Below, piece after piece: positions 1 to 8,267 of a stretch of DNA of 64,000 bases; position 1 is the stretch's first letter, and each line of letters opens with the position of its first letter. Both the position numbers and the translations under genes were made by a program. This DNA comes from Treponema berlinense. Lineage in GTDB: Bacteria; Spirochaetota; Spirochaetia; Treponematales; Treponemataceae. The stretch lies in the NCBI RefSeq assembly GCF_900167025.1, contig NZ_FUXC01000011.1, forward strand, positions 39,552 through 103,551. Direction: 5' to 3'. The notes beneath the pieces were generated by a model. It had not been told where the DNA came from, searched no databases, and saw nothing but the letters and a program-made list of their open reading frames with translations.

Positions 1-1
1 A

Positions 2-769
2 AAGGCTTATGCTGTCCAGATTTTTGGTTCCTTGCCGGAAACCATGGCGCGTGCTGCGGAGATCGTCCAAAAAGAAACTCGATGCGAATGTATTGATATA
101 AATTGTGGTTGTCCGGTTCCTAAGGTTACAAAAACTGGAGCTGGAAGCGTTTTGACTCGTGAGCCGGAAAAACTCTATTCAATTACAAGGGCTGTTGTTC
201 AGGCCGTGGATGTGCCTGTTTCTGTAAAAATTCGTACTGGTTGGGATTCAAAACACATAACTTTTAAGGAATGTGCTCAGGCGGCGATTGAAGCTGGAGC
301 AAAGGCAATTACTTTGCATGGAAGAACGGCGGTTCAAGGTTATGGCGGAAGTGCCGACTGGAATTCAGTCAAAGAACTTGTTGAATACGTTAATGGAAGA
401 ATTTGTGTTTTTGGAAACGGCGATGTAAAAACTCCGCAGGATGCACAGCGCATGCTTACAGAAACAAAATGCGACGGAATAATGATTGGAAGAGCCGCTC
501 AGGGAAATCCATTTATTTTTAAGCGTGTGAGGGAATATCTGACTGAAGGCACAATTTCTGAAATTTCAATGTCAGAAAGTCTGTCAATGGGGTTTAAGGA
601 AATGCAGCTTTTGGCTGATTCAATCGGTGAAAAAGCGGCTTGTCTTAAAATGCGCGGTCGTTTTAGCAACTATATAAAAGGTTTTGAGGGAGCAAAAGAA
701 CTTCGCCTAAAAGTGATTGCCTGTTCAACGCAAAATGAGTTCAAAGAGATTTTGCAGCAGTATCTGTAA
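2..769 (+). CDS. dusB: tRNA-dihydrouridine synthase, DusB family (5' end outside window)
   Basis: FMN/NADPH-dependent reduction of uridine to dihydrouridine in tRNA. The reading frame is open to the window edge (AVQIFGSLPETMARAA), so the N-terminus lies to the left. Visible family marks: INCGCPVPKVTKTGAGS, which holds the catalytic Cys of the active-site loop; VKIRTGW; the phosphate-binding TLHGRT; GNGDVKTP; and GIMIGRAAQGNPFIF near the end of the TIM barrel. A short helical RNA-binding tail ends at TAA. The fragment is about 255 residues against roughly 320 for complete family members, so about 60 residues are missing. The DusB assignment rests on the GRAAQG and CPVPKVTKTGAGS segments and could be another Dus subgroup. 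Confidence 0.93.
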   Translation, partial: KAYAVQIFGSLPETMARAAEIVQKETRCECIDINCGCPVPKVTKTGAGSVLTREPEKLYSITRAVVQAVDVPVSVKIRTGWDSKHITFKECAQAAIEAGAKAITLHGRTAVQGYGGSADWNSVKELVEYVNGRICVFGNGDVKTPQDAQRMLTETKCDGIMIGRAAQGNPFIFKRVREYLTEGTISEISMSESLSMGFKEMQLLADSIGEKAACLKMRGRFSNYIKGFEGAKELRLKVIACSTQNEFKEILQQYL

Positions 770-811
770 CGGCTAAAGCTAAAAACTGTTTTTTTATATG
801 CTTTTGCCGGG

Positions 812-840
812 TTGTAAAAAACTTTTTTTAATTTTAGAAT
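812..840 (+). promoter_or_regulatory. sigma70-type promoter for the 852 gene
   Basis: TTGTAA at 812-817, a 17-nt spacer, then TAGAAT at 835-840. Only 11 nt separate the -10 box from the ATG at 852, so the predicted leader is about 4-5 nt and there is no Shine-Dalgarno sequence. This is one of several promoters in the window placed directly against the start codon. Confidence 0.55.
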
Positions 841-851
841 AAATAGTTGTT

Positions 852-2438
852 ATGGGGATTTTATCATTTTTAACTGACATTTTTGAATCAATTTTTATGG
901 CCTCGTCCCCGGAAGTAAAGAAAAAACAGGCTTTGCATAAAATTGAACAGGAATTAAAGCTGATTCAGCCGGTGATTTTTAAAAACGGTTTTTTGCAGCC
1001 GAATTTTGCCGAACTTTTTAGAATCCTTTTTGAAAATTCAAAAATTCTTGGGGAATTGCTTTCCCAGACAATTTGCAGCACAGACATAAAACGAAAAATT
1101 TTTTACGAAGCTCAGCTTTTATTAACCGGATTTTCTAACTTGAATCAGGAAAAACTCGAAAATTTGGGTTTGGAAAAAAGAAAGAAGGAAGTCCTTGATT
1201 CAAATTTGCCTATGAGCAGGGTTTTTGAAAATCAAAAGCATACCTTGGAATATCTTTTAAAAGAATTGAATTCATCGGAATTTTTTAAAATTGATGAAAT
1301 CATTGCGTCCTTGCAGCAGTTGAACGACGTCTGCCAGTTCAATTATTTGAATATAATTCACAATTTTGACCCGAATTATTCCGCTTTGATTTCTGCTTAT
1401 AAGGCGGATTTTTTTGCCTGCGTTCCAGAGGCAATGGCAAATTCTCTGTTGGATTTTTATTATCTTACGGCGCATTTTAAAATAACCTCATCGCTTGGAC
1501 GGGCAGTTGTTGCTTTGGCGGAAATATCTAGCGGTGGAAAAAGGCTTGATTCTGCAAGTTCAGAAAAATATCTCGAAGCCTTAAAAAAAATGAATTCTGT
1601 TCTTGTAAATTTTCTTAATCCGGAAAATCAATTAAAAGTAATTCGTCTTGCAAAAAAAGACCCAGACCTTGTTCCGCAGATTGCAAGTTATAAGCCTGTC
1701 TCTCGCCAGCGTTTTGCAGATTTTATGAAGGAAAAATTTATTTCTGACGAAACGAGAATTAAAACCGAAATTAAGGACAGCACGATTTCGACAGATTTAA
1801 AAAAACTTTTTGAAGAAAATCCGCTTGAAGAATTTTTTGCTTACAACAGCCAGAACAGTGCGAATATACGGTTAAATTGTACAAAATCATACAATTGGAT
1901 TACGCCTTTGCAGATTGAAAAAACGTTTGCAGTTCATTATTTTACGGATTCGATTCAAAATCTTCTTGAAGACATTGTAATTGAAGGTTTTTTTGAAAAT
2001 CCGTCGACTAAAAAATTATTTTCGGATGCGGTTTACGCTTGCGAAGAATGTGTAAAGTCTTTGGGCGAATTTGATAGTTCTTTTGAACGTGAAGGAAAAA
2101 ACGATCAGGCGGTTATAGAAGGTTTTATTCGCGACGGTCAGCGCGATGCGGATTTTGTAAAAAAACTGGAAGCAACAGTCGATAATATAAATGAGCAGGC
2201 TTATGAAACTGTTCAAAATTTTGCATCGCAGTTCTTTGATTTGTACAAGCAGATTGGCGACCTTTTTATCGATTCAAAAAAAGTAAAGCCAGATTTGTGT
2301 TCAAATATAAAAGTTTTGCTGGGCTCTTCACGAAACAGGGAAAATTCCAACAGGCTGGAAACTCAGCTTGAAAAATGGGCGATTTTTCTTGAAATAATGA
2401 AGAATTACGTTATAGTTGGAGAGGTCGAGAGGAAATGA
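852..2438 (+). CDS. Conserved hypothetical protein, all-helical, spirochaete type
   Basis: I do not recognise a characterised function. The 528-residue product looks soluble and largely helical, rich in Lys, Glu, Phe and Leu. The first residues (MGILSFLTDIFESIFMASS) form an amphipathic stretch rather than a cleavable signal peptide. It may belong to a spirochaete-restricted DUF family (DUF5312 is a possibility from memory, not checked). Its stop codon overlaps the start of the downstream diguanylate cyclase (ATGA), so the two are probably translationally coupled and may act together in c-di-GMP signalling; that is inference from position. The start has no Shine-Dalgarno sequence and follows a promoter closely. 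Confidence 0.8.
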   Translation: MGILSFLTDIFESIFMASSPEVKKKQALHKIEQELKLIQPVIFKNGFLQPNFAELFRILFENSKILGELLSQTICSTDIKRKIFYEAQLLLTGFSNLNQEKLENLGLEKRKKEVLDSNLPMSRVFENQKHTLEYLLKELNSSEFFKIDEIIASLQQLNDVCQFNYLNIIHNFDPNYSALISAYKADFFACVPEAMANSLLDFYYLTAHFKITSSLGRAVVALAEISSGGKRLDSASSEKYLEALKKMNSVLVNFLNPENQLKVIRLAKKDPDLVPQIASYKPVSRQRFADFMKEKFISDETRIKTEIKDSTISTDLKKLFEENPLEEFFAYNSQNSANIRLNCTKSYNWITPLQIEKTFAVHYFTDSIQNLLEDIVIEGFFENPSTKKLFSDAVYACEECVKSLGEFDSSFEREGKNDQAVIEGFIRDGQRDADFVKKLEATVDNINEQAYETVQNFASQFFDLYKQIGDLFIDSKKVKPDLCSNIKVLLGSSRNRENSNRLETQLEKWAIFLEIMKNYVIVGEVERK

Positions 2439-3559
2439 GTCAAGATTTATCACATTCAGAGCAAACTCCAAGTTTAAATCCCGAATATGCTGAAATTGTC
2501 AGTCAATATGAAAAGAAGATTTATGATTTAAAGACTCTTCTGGAGATTTCTCGGTCGCTTTGTTCGACAATTGAATTTTCGCAGTTGATTGAGTCAATCC
2601 TCTATACTTGCATGGGACAGTTTAGGGTTTTGGGAGCTGGAATTTTTGTTCCTGAGCCTTTGGACTCGGATTATTTTGTTTTGAACAGAAATTATAACGG
2701 TCTTGAACTTGACCCGAATGTAACTTATAGAATTTCAGTATCTAATCCGCTCATAAATGTTATTACAAAAAATGACAGAGTTTTTACGATTGATGAATTA
2801 AAGGCGGAACTTCCTGCTTATGCGGATTTGGGACCGATTTCTTCTTTAAAACCGTCATTGATTGTTCCTCTCGTTCAAAGAAATCATCTTGACGGAATTC
2901 TGGTGCTTGGCGAAAAAATTTCTTTGCCGGAAGAACAGGGCTACAGTTCGTACGAAAAGGAATTGATTTTGACAATTGCCTCTCTTGCTGCTGTTGCGAT
3001 TTATAATTCAACTTTGCTCGAACGTTCTTCTACTGATATGATGACGCACTTAAAGTTGAAATATTTTTTCTACAATGTGCTTACGGACAAACTTGATGCC
3101 GCAATGGCGCAAAATTTGCCGCTTGCCGTAATTATGTTCGATATTGATTTTTTTAAAAGATTCAACGACACTTACGGTCATGCCTGCGGAGATTATGTTT
3201 TGCAGACAGTTGCAAAAATTATACGCTCCTGTATTCGTTCCTGCGATTTGGCAAGCCGTTACGGTGGAGAAGAATTTACCGTCATGCTGGACAAAACCGG
3301 AAAAGACGACGCGATGACTGTTGCGGAAAGAATCAGACAGCATGTTGAAGAATATGATTTTTGTTACGAAAATCAGCATGTAAAAGTTACGATTTCGATT
3401 GGCGTTACGGTTTTTGATTCTGAGAAAAATCTTGTTTCTTCGCCAAAGCAGCTTGTTGATCAGGCTGATCAGGCGCTTTATGTTTCAAAACGCAGCGGAA
3501 GAAACCGTGTGACTTTTGCGGACGAGAGACTTATTTCCGAAATTAAAATTACTGAATAA
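2435..3559 (+). CDS. GAF-GGDEF diguanylate cyclase
   Basis: Predicted to make cyclic di-GMP from two GTP in the cytoplasm. Residues about 30-180 look like a GAF sensor domain, with a helical coiled segment just before it. The GGDEF domain (about 200-365) has MFDIDFFKRFNDTYGH for metal and nucleotide binding and an intact active-site signature RYGGEEF. RSCD lies five residues upstream of GGEEF and fits the RxxD inhibitory site, so product feedback is expected. No transmembrane segment is evident. The ATG overlaps the upstream stop by four bases. The rhomboid gene follows after 5 nt, so all three are probably one transcript. Confidence 0.93.
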   Translation: MSQDLSHSEQTPSLNPEYAEIVSQYEKKIYDLKTLLEISRSLCSTIEFSQLIESILYTCMGQFRVLGAGIFVPEPLDSDYFVLNRNYNGLELDPNVTYRISVSNPLINVITKNDRVFTIDELKAELPAYADLGPISSLKPSLIVPLVQRNHLDGILVLGEKISLPEEQGYSSYEKELILTIASLAAVAIYNSTLLERSSTDMMTHLKLKYFFYNVLTDKLDAAMAQNLPLAVIMFDIDFFKRFNDTYGHACGDYVLQTVAKIIRSCIRSCDLASRYGGEEFTVMLDKTGKDDAMTVAERIRQHVEEYDFCYENQHVKVTISIGVTVFDSEKNLVSSPKQLVDQADQALYVSKRSGRNRVTFADERLISEIKITE

Positions 3560-3564
3560 AAAAT

Positions 3565-4200
3565 ATGGCATCGATAATACGAAAACCTTTTAAATACAGT
3601 TTTAAAAATGCAACGATAATAATCGTTCTTATAAATGCAGGAATTTTTTTGCTTGAAAAAATGTTTCCGCAAATTCAATATTTTTGTTCACTTAATGTCT
3701 ATACCTGTCTTGCATATAAGATGTTCTGGCAGCCTTTTACTTATATGTTCATACACGGAAGTTTCACTCATGTTTTGTTTAATATGATTGGACTTTTTTG
3801 TTTTGGACTTGCGGTTGAAAAGACAGTCGGCACAAAAGAATTTGTCTTGATGTATCTTTTGATTGGTTTTGCAGGCGGAATTTTTTCTTTGGTGGTTTAT
3901 TATTTTTTTGGACTGTACAGAGTCTTTTTGATGGGCGCCAGCGGAGCGGTTTACGGAATTTTGCTTGCTTATGCGATTCTTTTTCCGAGAAGCACAATTT
4001 TTATTTGGGGGTTGATTCCAGTTCCTGCGCCGGTTTTGGTCATTGCTTATGCTCTGATTGAATTTTTTGAACAGTTTTTTTCGTTTAGGGACGGAGTTGC
4101 ACATTCGGTTCATTTGGCAGGATTTGCATTTGCCTGGCTATATTTTGTTGTAAGGTTTGGAATAAATCCGTTAAAAGTATGGAAAAACGCTTACCGTTAA
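3565..4200 (+). CDS. Rhomboid-family intramembrane serine protease
   Basis: Six or so hydrophobic segments in 211 residues, matching the minimal bacterial rhomboid core. Family marks: HGSFTHVLFNMIGLF in the second helix (the HxxxN-type motif), the nucleophile in MGASGAVYG (Ser about 126), and HSVHLAGFAFAW with the catalytic His about 182 in an HxxG context. Ser and His are both present, so the enzyme should be active; substrates are unknown. There is almost no Shine-Dalgarno sequence before the ATG, which lies 5 nt after the cyclase stop, consistent with coupled translation. The 3' end overlaps the next gene by 22 bases in a different frame. Confidence 0.92.
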   Translation: MASIIRKPFKYSFKNATIIIVLINAGIFLLEKMFPQIQYFCSLNVYTCLAYKMFWQPFTYMFIHGSFTHVLFNMIGLFCFGLAVEKTVGTKEFVLMYLLIGFAGGIFSLVVYYFFGLYRVFLMGASGAVYGILLAYAILFPRSTIFIWGLIPVPAPVLVIAYALIEFFEQFFSFRDGVAHSVHLAGFAFAWLYFVVRFGINPLKVWKNAYR

Positions 4201-4898
4201 TTTTATTTTTTTCGATTTTTGTTTTTTTGAGCGTGAATTTTAATTTAGTCTTTGCCCAGAATTTAAATCAGGAGCAGAAAATTCAAATTCTTTTGTGGGC
4301 AGAAAAAGAAGCTTTTCCAGGTTTTGTCTGGAATGAAGAAGAAAAAAATCTTGATCTGAAAAAAAACGAAAACGCTCTTCCGGTAAACCGTTTAAAAAAA
4401 ACTGCGCCTTTTTTTGTTCAAGGCATGCTTTATGGCTGGAAGGTTGAATACACTCCTTACGATAAAGCCCGTGGTGTTAAGGAATATTTGAATTTTGAGC
4501 CGGTTCAAGAGCTTACGCAAAGTGAATTGAATTCTATTCAATATAAAAATCCGGCTTTTAAGGATGACAGGCTTTACTGTCGCGTTGAGTTTGACAGAAG
4601 TGAATTTCAGCAGAACCTTTATAAATCGTGGCAAACTGTAAAAAATCCGAGAATTCGCGGTGTTGGCTATGGAAAACTTCAAGACGGTTTTGCTGGAATT
4701 GAGCAGGCCTGCGCAGAAGCAATAAAAAATGCAATTCGGGAATATTGGCGCGCACAAATTAAAAATAAACCAAAAGAAATAGAAAGCAGACTTTTAATCT
4801 GTTGTGCTCCGGTGATTGGCGTTGAGGCCGGCCGCTATCGTGTTATGCTTGATTTTTTTATGGAAACCGATAGAATATTAAACTACGAAATGTTTTGA
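4179..4898 (+). CDS. Exported hypothetical protein
   Basis: A clear signal peptide opens the protein: a basic start, a hydrophobic core (LILFFSIFVFLSVNFNLVF) and cleavage probably after AQ. The mature part, about 210 residues, has no motif I recognise. A segment near residues 155-215 (GVGYGKLQDGFAGIEQACAEA) resembles the periplasmic domains in spirochaetal exported proteins that contain an Ala-rich helix between strands. The start overlaps the rhomboid gene by 22 nt, so expression is probably coupled. The next gene is a second small exported protein 36 nt downstream. Confidence 0.75.
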   Translation: MEKRLPLILFFSIFVFLSVNFNLVFAQNLNQEQKIQILLWAEKEAFPGFVWNEEEKNLDLKKNENALPVNRLKKTAPFFVQGMLYGWKVEYTPYDKARGVKEYLNFEPVQELTQSELNSIQYKNPAFKDDRLYCRVEFDRSEFQQNLYKSWQTVKNPRIRGVGYGKLQDGFAGIEQACAEAIKNAIREYWRAQIKNKPKEIESRLLICCAPVIGVEAGRYRVMLDFFMETDRILNYEMF

Positions 4899-4934
4899 AA
4901 CATAAAACTATCGGGGTTTGGGAGGAATTTAATA

Positions 4935-5330
4935 ATGAAAAAAATTTTTGCCCTTGTAGCAGCAGTATTTTGTTTTTCTGCCGTTGCATTTGCAGACGAA
5001 ATTGACGATCTTTTAAAACCACAGCCAGATAACGGAATTGAAACAATTATTCCGGAAGACCAGCATGTTACAAATAAAACCGCCAGGGTTGAACTTCAAT
5101 ATACTCCGCTTACTGACGAAGTACGCCTGTTCTATACTTGCCATGCAGTTGCTTTTGATCAGGGCGAGGCAATGAATACGGCGCTTGCTGTTTTGAAAGA
5201 TTTTCAGGATCAGCACGATGAATATTACGGATACAAATATATGAAACGCGATTCCGTAAAATACTACAAAGACGAAAAAACAGGCTTTAAGTGGGCTATG
5301 TATCAGTCTTATGTTAGATTTCAGCGTTAA
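4935..5330 (+). CDS. Small exported hypothetical protein
   Basis: A good Shine-Dalgarno sequence (GGGAGG) precedes the ATG. Residues 1-20 form a signal peptide ending AFADE, so the mature protein is about 110 residues and periplasmic. It is acidic and then tyrosine-rich towards the C-terminus (HDEYYGYKYMKRDSVKYY). No characterised family is recognised. It closes the run that starts with the diguanylate cyclase and is followed by a strong intrinsic terminator. Confidence 0.75.
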   Translation: MKKIFALVAAVFCFSAVAFADEIDDLLKPQPDNGIETIIPEDQHVTNKTARVELQYTPLTDEVRLFYTCHAVAFDQGEAMNTALAVLKDFQDQHDEYYGYKYMKRDSVKYYKDEKTGFKWAMYQSYVRFQR

Positions 5331-5359
5331 ATAAAAAACAAATTTTTTGACAGAAATAT

Positions 5360-5396
5360 GAGCTGGATTCCAAACGGAAACTGGCTCAAATTTTTT
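5360..5396 (+). terminator. Intrinsic terminator between the exported-protein block and pheS
   Basis: The arms at 5360-5371 and 5376-5387 pair at 11 of 12 positions (one A-A mismatch) around an AAAC loop. AAA and a six-T run follow at 5391-5396. Confidence 0.8.
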
Positions 5397-5427
5397 ATAC
5401 CGGCGTTGCTGGAAAATGGAATTAAAA

Positions 5428-6984
5428 ATGGATATTCAGAATATTATTAAAAATCTTCACCCACTCGAAATTAAAGTTCTCTTAAAATATACAGAAAAAG
5501 ATGAATTGAGTTCAGAAAAACTTCAGAAAGAACTTGGCTACAAAGAAGGCCATGCAAATCAGGCTTTTAGCTGGCTTGGCGGAAAAGAACTCTTAAACGT
5601 TGAGCGCCGTATTCCACATACTTTTTACGAAATTACAGACTTGGGACGCAATTTTGCAGAAAACGGCACTCCAGAAGAAAAAATCATTGCATATGTAAAA
5701 GACAACGGAGCAAAAACTCTTCCGGAAATTGCAGTTGGAACTGGTCTTGAACAGAGAGATGTTGGCTCTGCCTTTGGTCCGCTTTCGAAAGATGGCGTTT
5801 TAAAAATGAATGCCGAAAAAAAGGCCGAATACACAGGTGCTCAGACTCCTGCAAGAATTACGCTTGCCCGCGAAATTCTTAAGAAGGCGGCTGGAGCAGA
5901 AAACGGTCAGTTGGAAAGTGCTTCTTTGTCCGAAGCAGAAAAAAATGCAATTGCATCTTACGCAAAAAAACGCGGTGCAGCCGACAGTGCTTTTAAAATC
6001 ATTGAACGCGAAACCGTAATTTATAAATTTACTCCGGCGATTGGCGAAGTTGTTGAAGCCCTCAAAAAAGCAGGAATTACCGGAAACGAAATTGGAGAAC
6101 TTACTCCAAAAATGCTTGAAACAGGCGACTGGAAAAAAGGCACATTCCGCGGTTATAACATTGCAATTCCGCCGGCACGCATTATTCCTGGACGCACAAA
6201 CCCTTATGTGCAGTTCCTTGAACATGTAAAAGACAAGTTGTGCTCGCTTGGTTTTGAAGAATATGACGGTCCACTTGTAGAAACAGAATTCTGGAACGGT
6301 GATGCTCTTTTTATGCCTCAGTTCCACGCTGCCCGCGATATTCACGATGTTTACCGCATAAAAAATCCGACACATGCAAAATCAATAGAAGAACCTTGGC
6401 TTTCAAATGTTGCCGAAACTCACAAAAACGGCGGAAATACAGGAAGCCGCGGTTGGAATTATGATTTTGACCACGAGTTTACACGCCGTTTGGTTTTGCG
6501 TTCGCAGGGAACCGTTCTTTCGGCTCATCAGCTGCATAAGGCAAAGGTTCCGGGAAAATATTTTGGTATTGCCCGCTGTTTCCGCTATGACAAGGTTGAT
6601 GCAACCCATCTTTCTGACTTTTATCAGACAGAAGGAATTATTGCTGGAAATGATGTAAATTTGCGTACTTTGCTCGGCATGCTCGAAATGTTTGCAAAAG
6701 AAGTTGCCGGCGCAACAGAAGTTAAATATGTTCCGGGATACTTTCCGTTTACAGAGCCGTCTGTAGAAGTTCATATTAAGCACCCTGTTTTGGGCTGGTT
6801 TGAACTTGGCGGAGCAGGAATTTTTAGACCAGAAGTAACAAAAGCCCAGGGACTTGACTGTCCGGTCCTTGCCTGGGGAATGGGAATTGACCGTATGGCT
6901 CTCATGGCGCTGGGATTGAACGATTTGCGTGAACTTTTCAGCGAAGATATAGAAGAAGTTCGTTTAAGAAAAGCAAAATTCTAG
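5428..6984 (+). CDS. pheS: Phenylalanine-tRNA ligase alpha subunit, archaeal/spirochaete type
   Basis: Charges tRNA-Phe with phenylalanine as part of an alpha2-beta2 complex. The N-terminal 170 residues hold winged-helix-like units (KEGHANQAFSWLGGKELLNV). The class II catalytic core follows, with GPLVETEFWNGDALFMPQFH, motif 2 around GIARCFRYDKVDATHLSDF and motif 3 around GWGMGIDR-like AWGMGIDRMALMALG. At about 518 residues it is far longer than the usual bacterial PheS of about 330-340 and fits the archaeal/eukaryotic type known in spirochaetes. pheT is not adjacent. An upstream in-frame ATG at 5416 is possible; I prefer 5428 because GGA then lies 7 nt away. Confidence 0.95.
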   Translation: MDIQNIIKNLHPLEIKVLLKYTEKDELSSEKLQKELGYKEGHANQAFSWLGGKELLNVERRIPHTFYEITDLGRNFAENGTPEEKIIAYVKDNGAKTLPEIAVGTGLEQRDVGSAFGPLSKDGVLKMNAEKKAEYTGAQTPARITLAREILKKAAGAENGQLESASLSEAEKNAIASYAKKRGAADSAFKIIERETVIYKFTPAIGEVVEALKKAGITGNEIGELTPKMLETGDWKKGTFRGYNIAIPPARIIPGRTNPYVQFLEHVKDKLCSLGFEEYDGPLVETEFWNGDALFMPQFHAARDIHDVYRIKNPTHAKSIEEPWLSNVAETHKNGGNTGSRGWNYDFDHEFTRRLVLRSQGTVLSAHQLHKAKVPGKYFGIARCFRYDKVDATHLSDFYQTEGIIAGNDVNLRTLLGMLEMFAKEVAGATEVKYVPGYFPFTEPSVEVHIKHPVLGWFELGGAGIFRPEVTKAQGLDCPVLAWGMGIDRMALMALGLNDLRELFSEDIEEVRLRKAKF

Positions 6985-6995
6985 GTAAATAGAGA

Positions 6996-7025
6996 AGACT
7001 GCCCGGCCCGGACAGTCTTTTTTTT
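6996..7025. terminator. Terminator between convergent pheS and FMN oxidoreductase genes
   Basis: AGACTG at 6996-7001 pairs with CAGTCT at 7013-7018, extended by two G-C pairs inside, and is followed by eight T on the plus strand. On the minus strand the run after the stem is weak, so it mainly serves pheS. Confidence 0.75.
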
Positions 7026-7950
7026 ATTTTGCGTACTGCAAAAGACTGAATTCGAGGGCTTTTTGGCAGATTCCGGTTTCGCCGTTTTTGCAATAAGCGG
7101 TTACAAAGGGGCGCCCGATTAAAATTTTATCAGCACCGAAAGCCATGGCTGTTGCTACGTCGAGAGCTGTGCGGATTCCGCCGTCTACCCAGATTTTTTT
7201 TGTGTAATTTTTTAGTTCTTCGCCGTGATTTTGCAAAAATTCGGCAGTTGAACCGATTCTGGTTTGAATGCGTCCGCCGTGGTTTGAAATGTAAGCGGCA
7301 TCTGGTTTGACTTGTTTAACGAGTTCTATTCCGTCTTTGTCAAAAATGCCTTTTAAAACGAAGGGAATGTTTTTTGAGTTCAAGAATTTTTGAATTTCCT
7401 GTAACTGCAAAGCGGATTTTTTTTCGAGCGGAACAAGATTTTGCATTGTTGCAATGTTGTAAGAATCTATGTCTATTCCGATTGATTTTGCAAACGGCAG
7501 AACCATTTCGATATGTTCAAAAATTTTTTTGTTTTGAAAAGGTTTTATAAAGAAATTTGCCTTTGCATTTTTGTCGGTTTTTTGAATTTTTTTTATGGCC
7601 TGCAGGCCGAATTTGATTTTGTCGTCTGGAAATCCGTCGCCTACGCAAAGTTCAATTCCGGTTTTATGGATTGCTGAAAAAATTGAGCTGTAATATTCTT
7701 CTTCGCTGGAAAAACCGATGTTTTCGACTGCTCCGGTGATTGGCGCAAAAGCAATTTGCGGAATTCGTTCGTTTACCGGACGTTCAATAAAATTTATAAA
7801 GACGAGAGGATTTTCTTTGCGGAGAACTTCCCAGCCGTCGCTGTTGAGACGAAAATTTATATTTCTATTTACGCCACCCATGCCTGGAAGCTGGTCGATA
7901 CAGCCTGTTCCGTTGCAAATTGTGCAAAAGTGGCACTTAAATTTGTTCAT
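7024..7950 (-). CDS. FMN-dependent alpha-hydroxy-acid oxidizing protein
   Basis: A TIM-barrel flavoprotein related to lactate and glycolate oxidases/dehydrogenases. The C-terminal half carries ISNHGGRIQTRIGST (the catalytic His and substrate-binding Arg region of the family) and WVDGGIRTALDVATAM then ADKILIGRPF for FMN phosphate binding. The N-terminus is unusual: CHFCTICNGTGC, a Cys cluster that could bind a metal or Fe-S centre, then a PGMGG loop. The cluster and the 308-residue length place it with an anaerobe-specific subgroup of unknown substrate rather than true lactate oxidase. TATAAT sits only 9 nt before the ATG and there is no Shine-Dalgarno sequence, so the mRNA is probably nearly leaderless. 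Confidence 0.85.
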   Translation of the reverse strand: MNKFKCHFCTICNGTGCIDQLPGMGGVNRNINFRLNSDGWEVLRKENPLVFINFIERPVNERIPQIAFAPITGAVENIGFSSEEEYYSSIFSAIHKTGIELCVGDGFPDDKIKFGLQAIKKIQKTDKNAKANFFIKPFQNKKIFEHIEMVLPFAKSIGIDIDSYNIATMQNLVPLEKKSALQLQEIQKFLNSKNIPFVLKGIFDKDGIELVKQVKPDAAYISNHGGRIQTRIGSTAEFLQNHGEELKNYTKKIWVDGGIRTALDVATAMAFGADKILIGRPFVTAYCKNGETGICQKALEFSLLQYAK

Positions 7951-7959
7951 TTTAGAAGA

Positions 7960-7965
7960 ATTATA
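7960..7965 (-). promoter_or_regulatory. -10 box for the FMN oxidoreductase gene
   Basis: TATAAT on the minus strand with 9 nt to the ATG at 7950. The -35 region is weak (TTACAA or ATTACA at 15-16 nt spacing). Confidence 0.45.
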
Positions 7966-8061
7966 AGATAAATGAACAAATTGTAATATAGATTATGAAA
8001 GGTTTTGTAAAAACTGGACAAAAAGGCGCGAAAAGTGAATGAATTTTTTGCGGAAAATTTT

Positions 8062-8140
8062 ACCCCGGATTGTAACGGCGCCAGTTGCGAAGCAATGGAG
8101 CGAAAGCGGAACCGTGAAAAGCCGGTCGCGGTCGGAAAAT
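8062..8140 (-). repeat. Structured intergenic repeat, family A, copy 1
   Basis: GC-rich block in the 317-nt gap between the FMN oxidoreductase and ftsK; otherwise the gap holds only AT-rich promoter-like sequence. On the plus strand it reads CGGATTGTAACGGCG, a variable hairpin (CCAgTTGC gaa GCAAtGG), then TGGAGCGAAAGCGGAACC and GAAAAGCCGG. The same flanks recur at 21.8 and 63.4 kb around different hairpins. Confidence 0.75.
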
Positions 8141-8267
8141 TGCGGTCTGAATTTTTTTAAATGGAAATTTTCAGGCTTTTTCTGGTTCAAAATCATTCTA
8201 AACTTCGTTTTTTTTTGGCCGATAAATAAAAAGTAACTTTAACTGAAAATTCTCGTGGAGTTTTTTG

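Noticed and set aside
5800..6375. A 191-codon open frame opposite pheS
   Set aside because: The Cys/Phe-rich translation is the antisense image of the strongly conserved pheS sequence; no start context or family match.
7024..7950. Naming the FMN protein as lactate dehydrogenase or oxidase
   Set aside because: The N-terminal Cys cluster and short length separate it from characterised lactate enzymes.
8039..8236. Open frames on both strands in the gap before ftsK
   Set aside because: They lie in the family A repeat, have no ribosome site or recognisable sequence, and their coding appearance is explained by the GC-rich palindromes.
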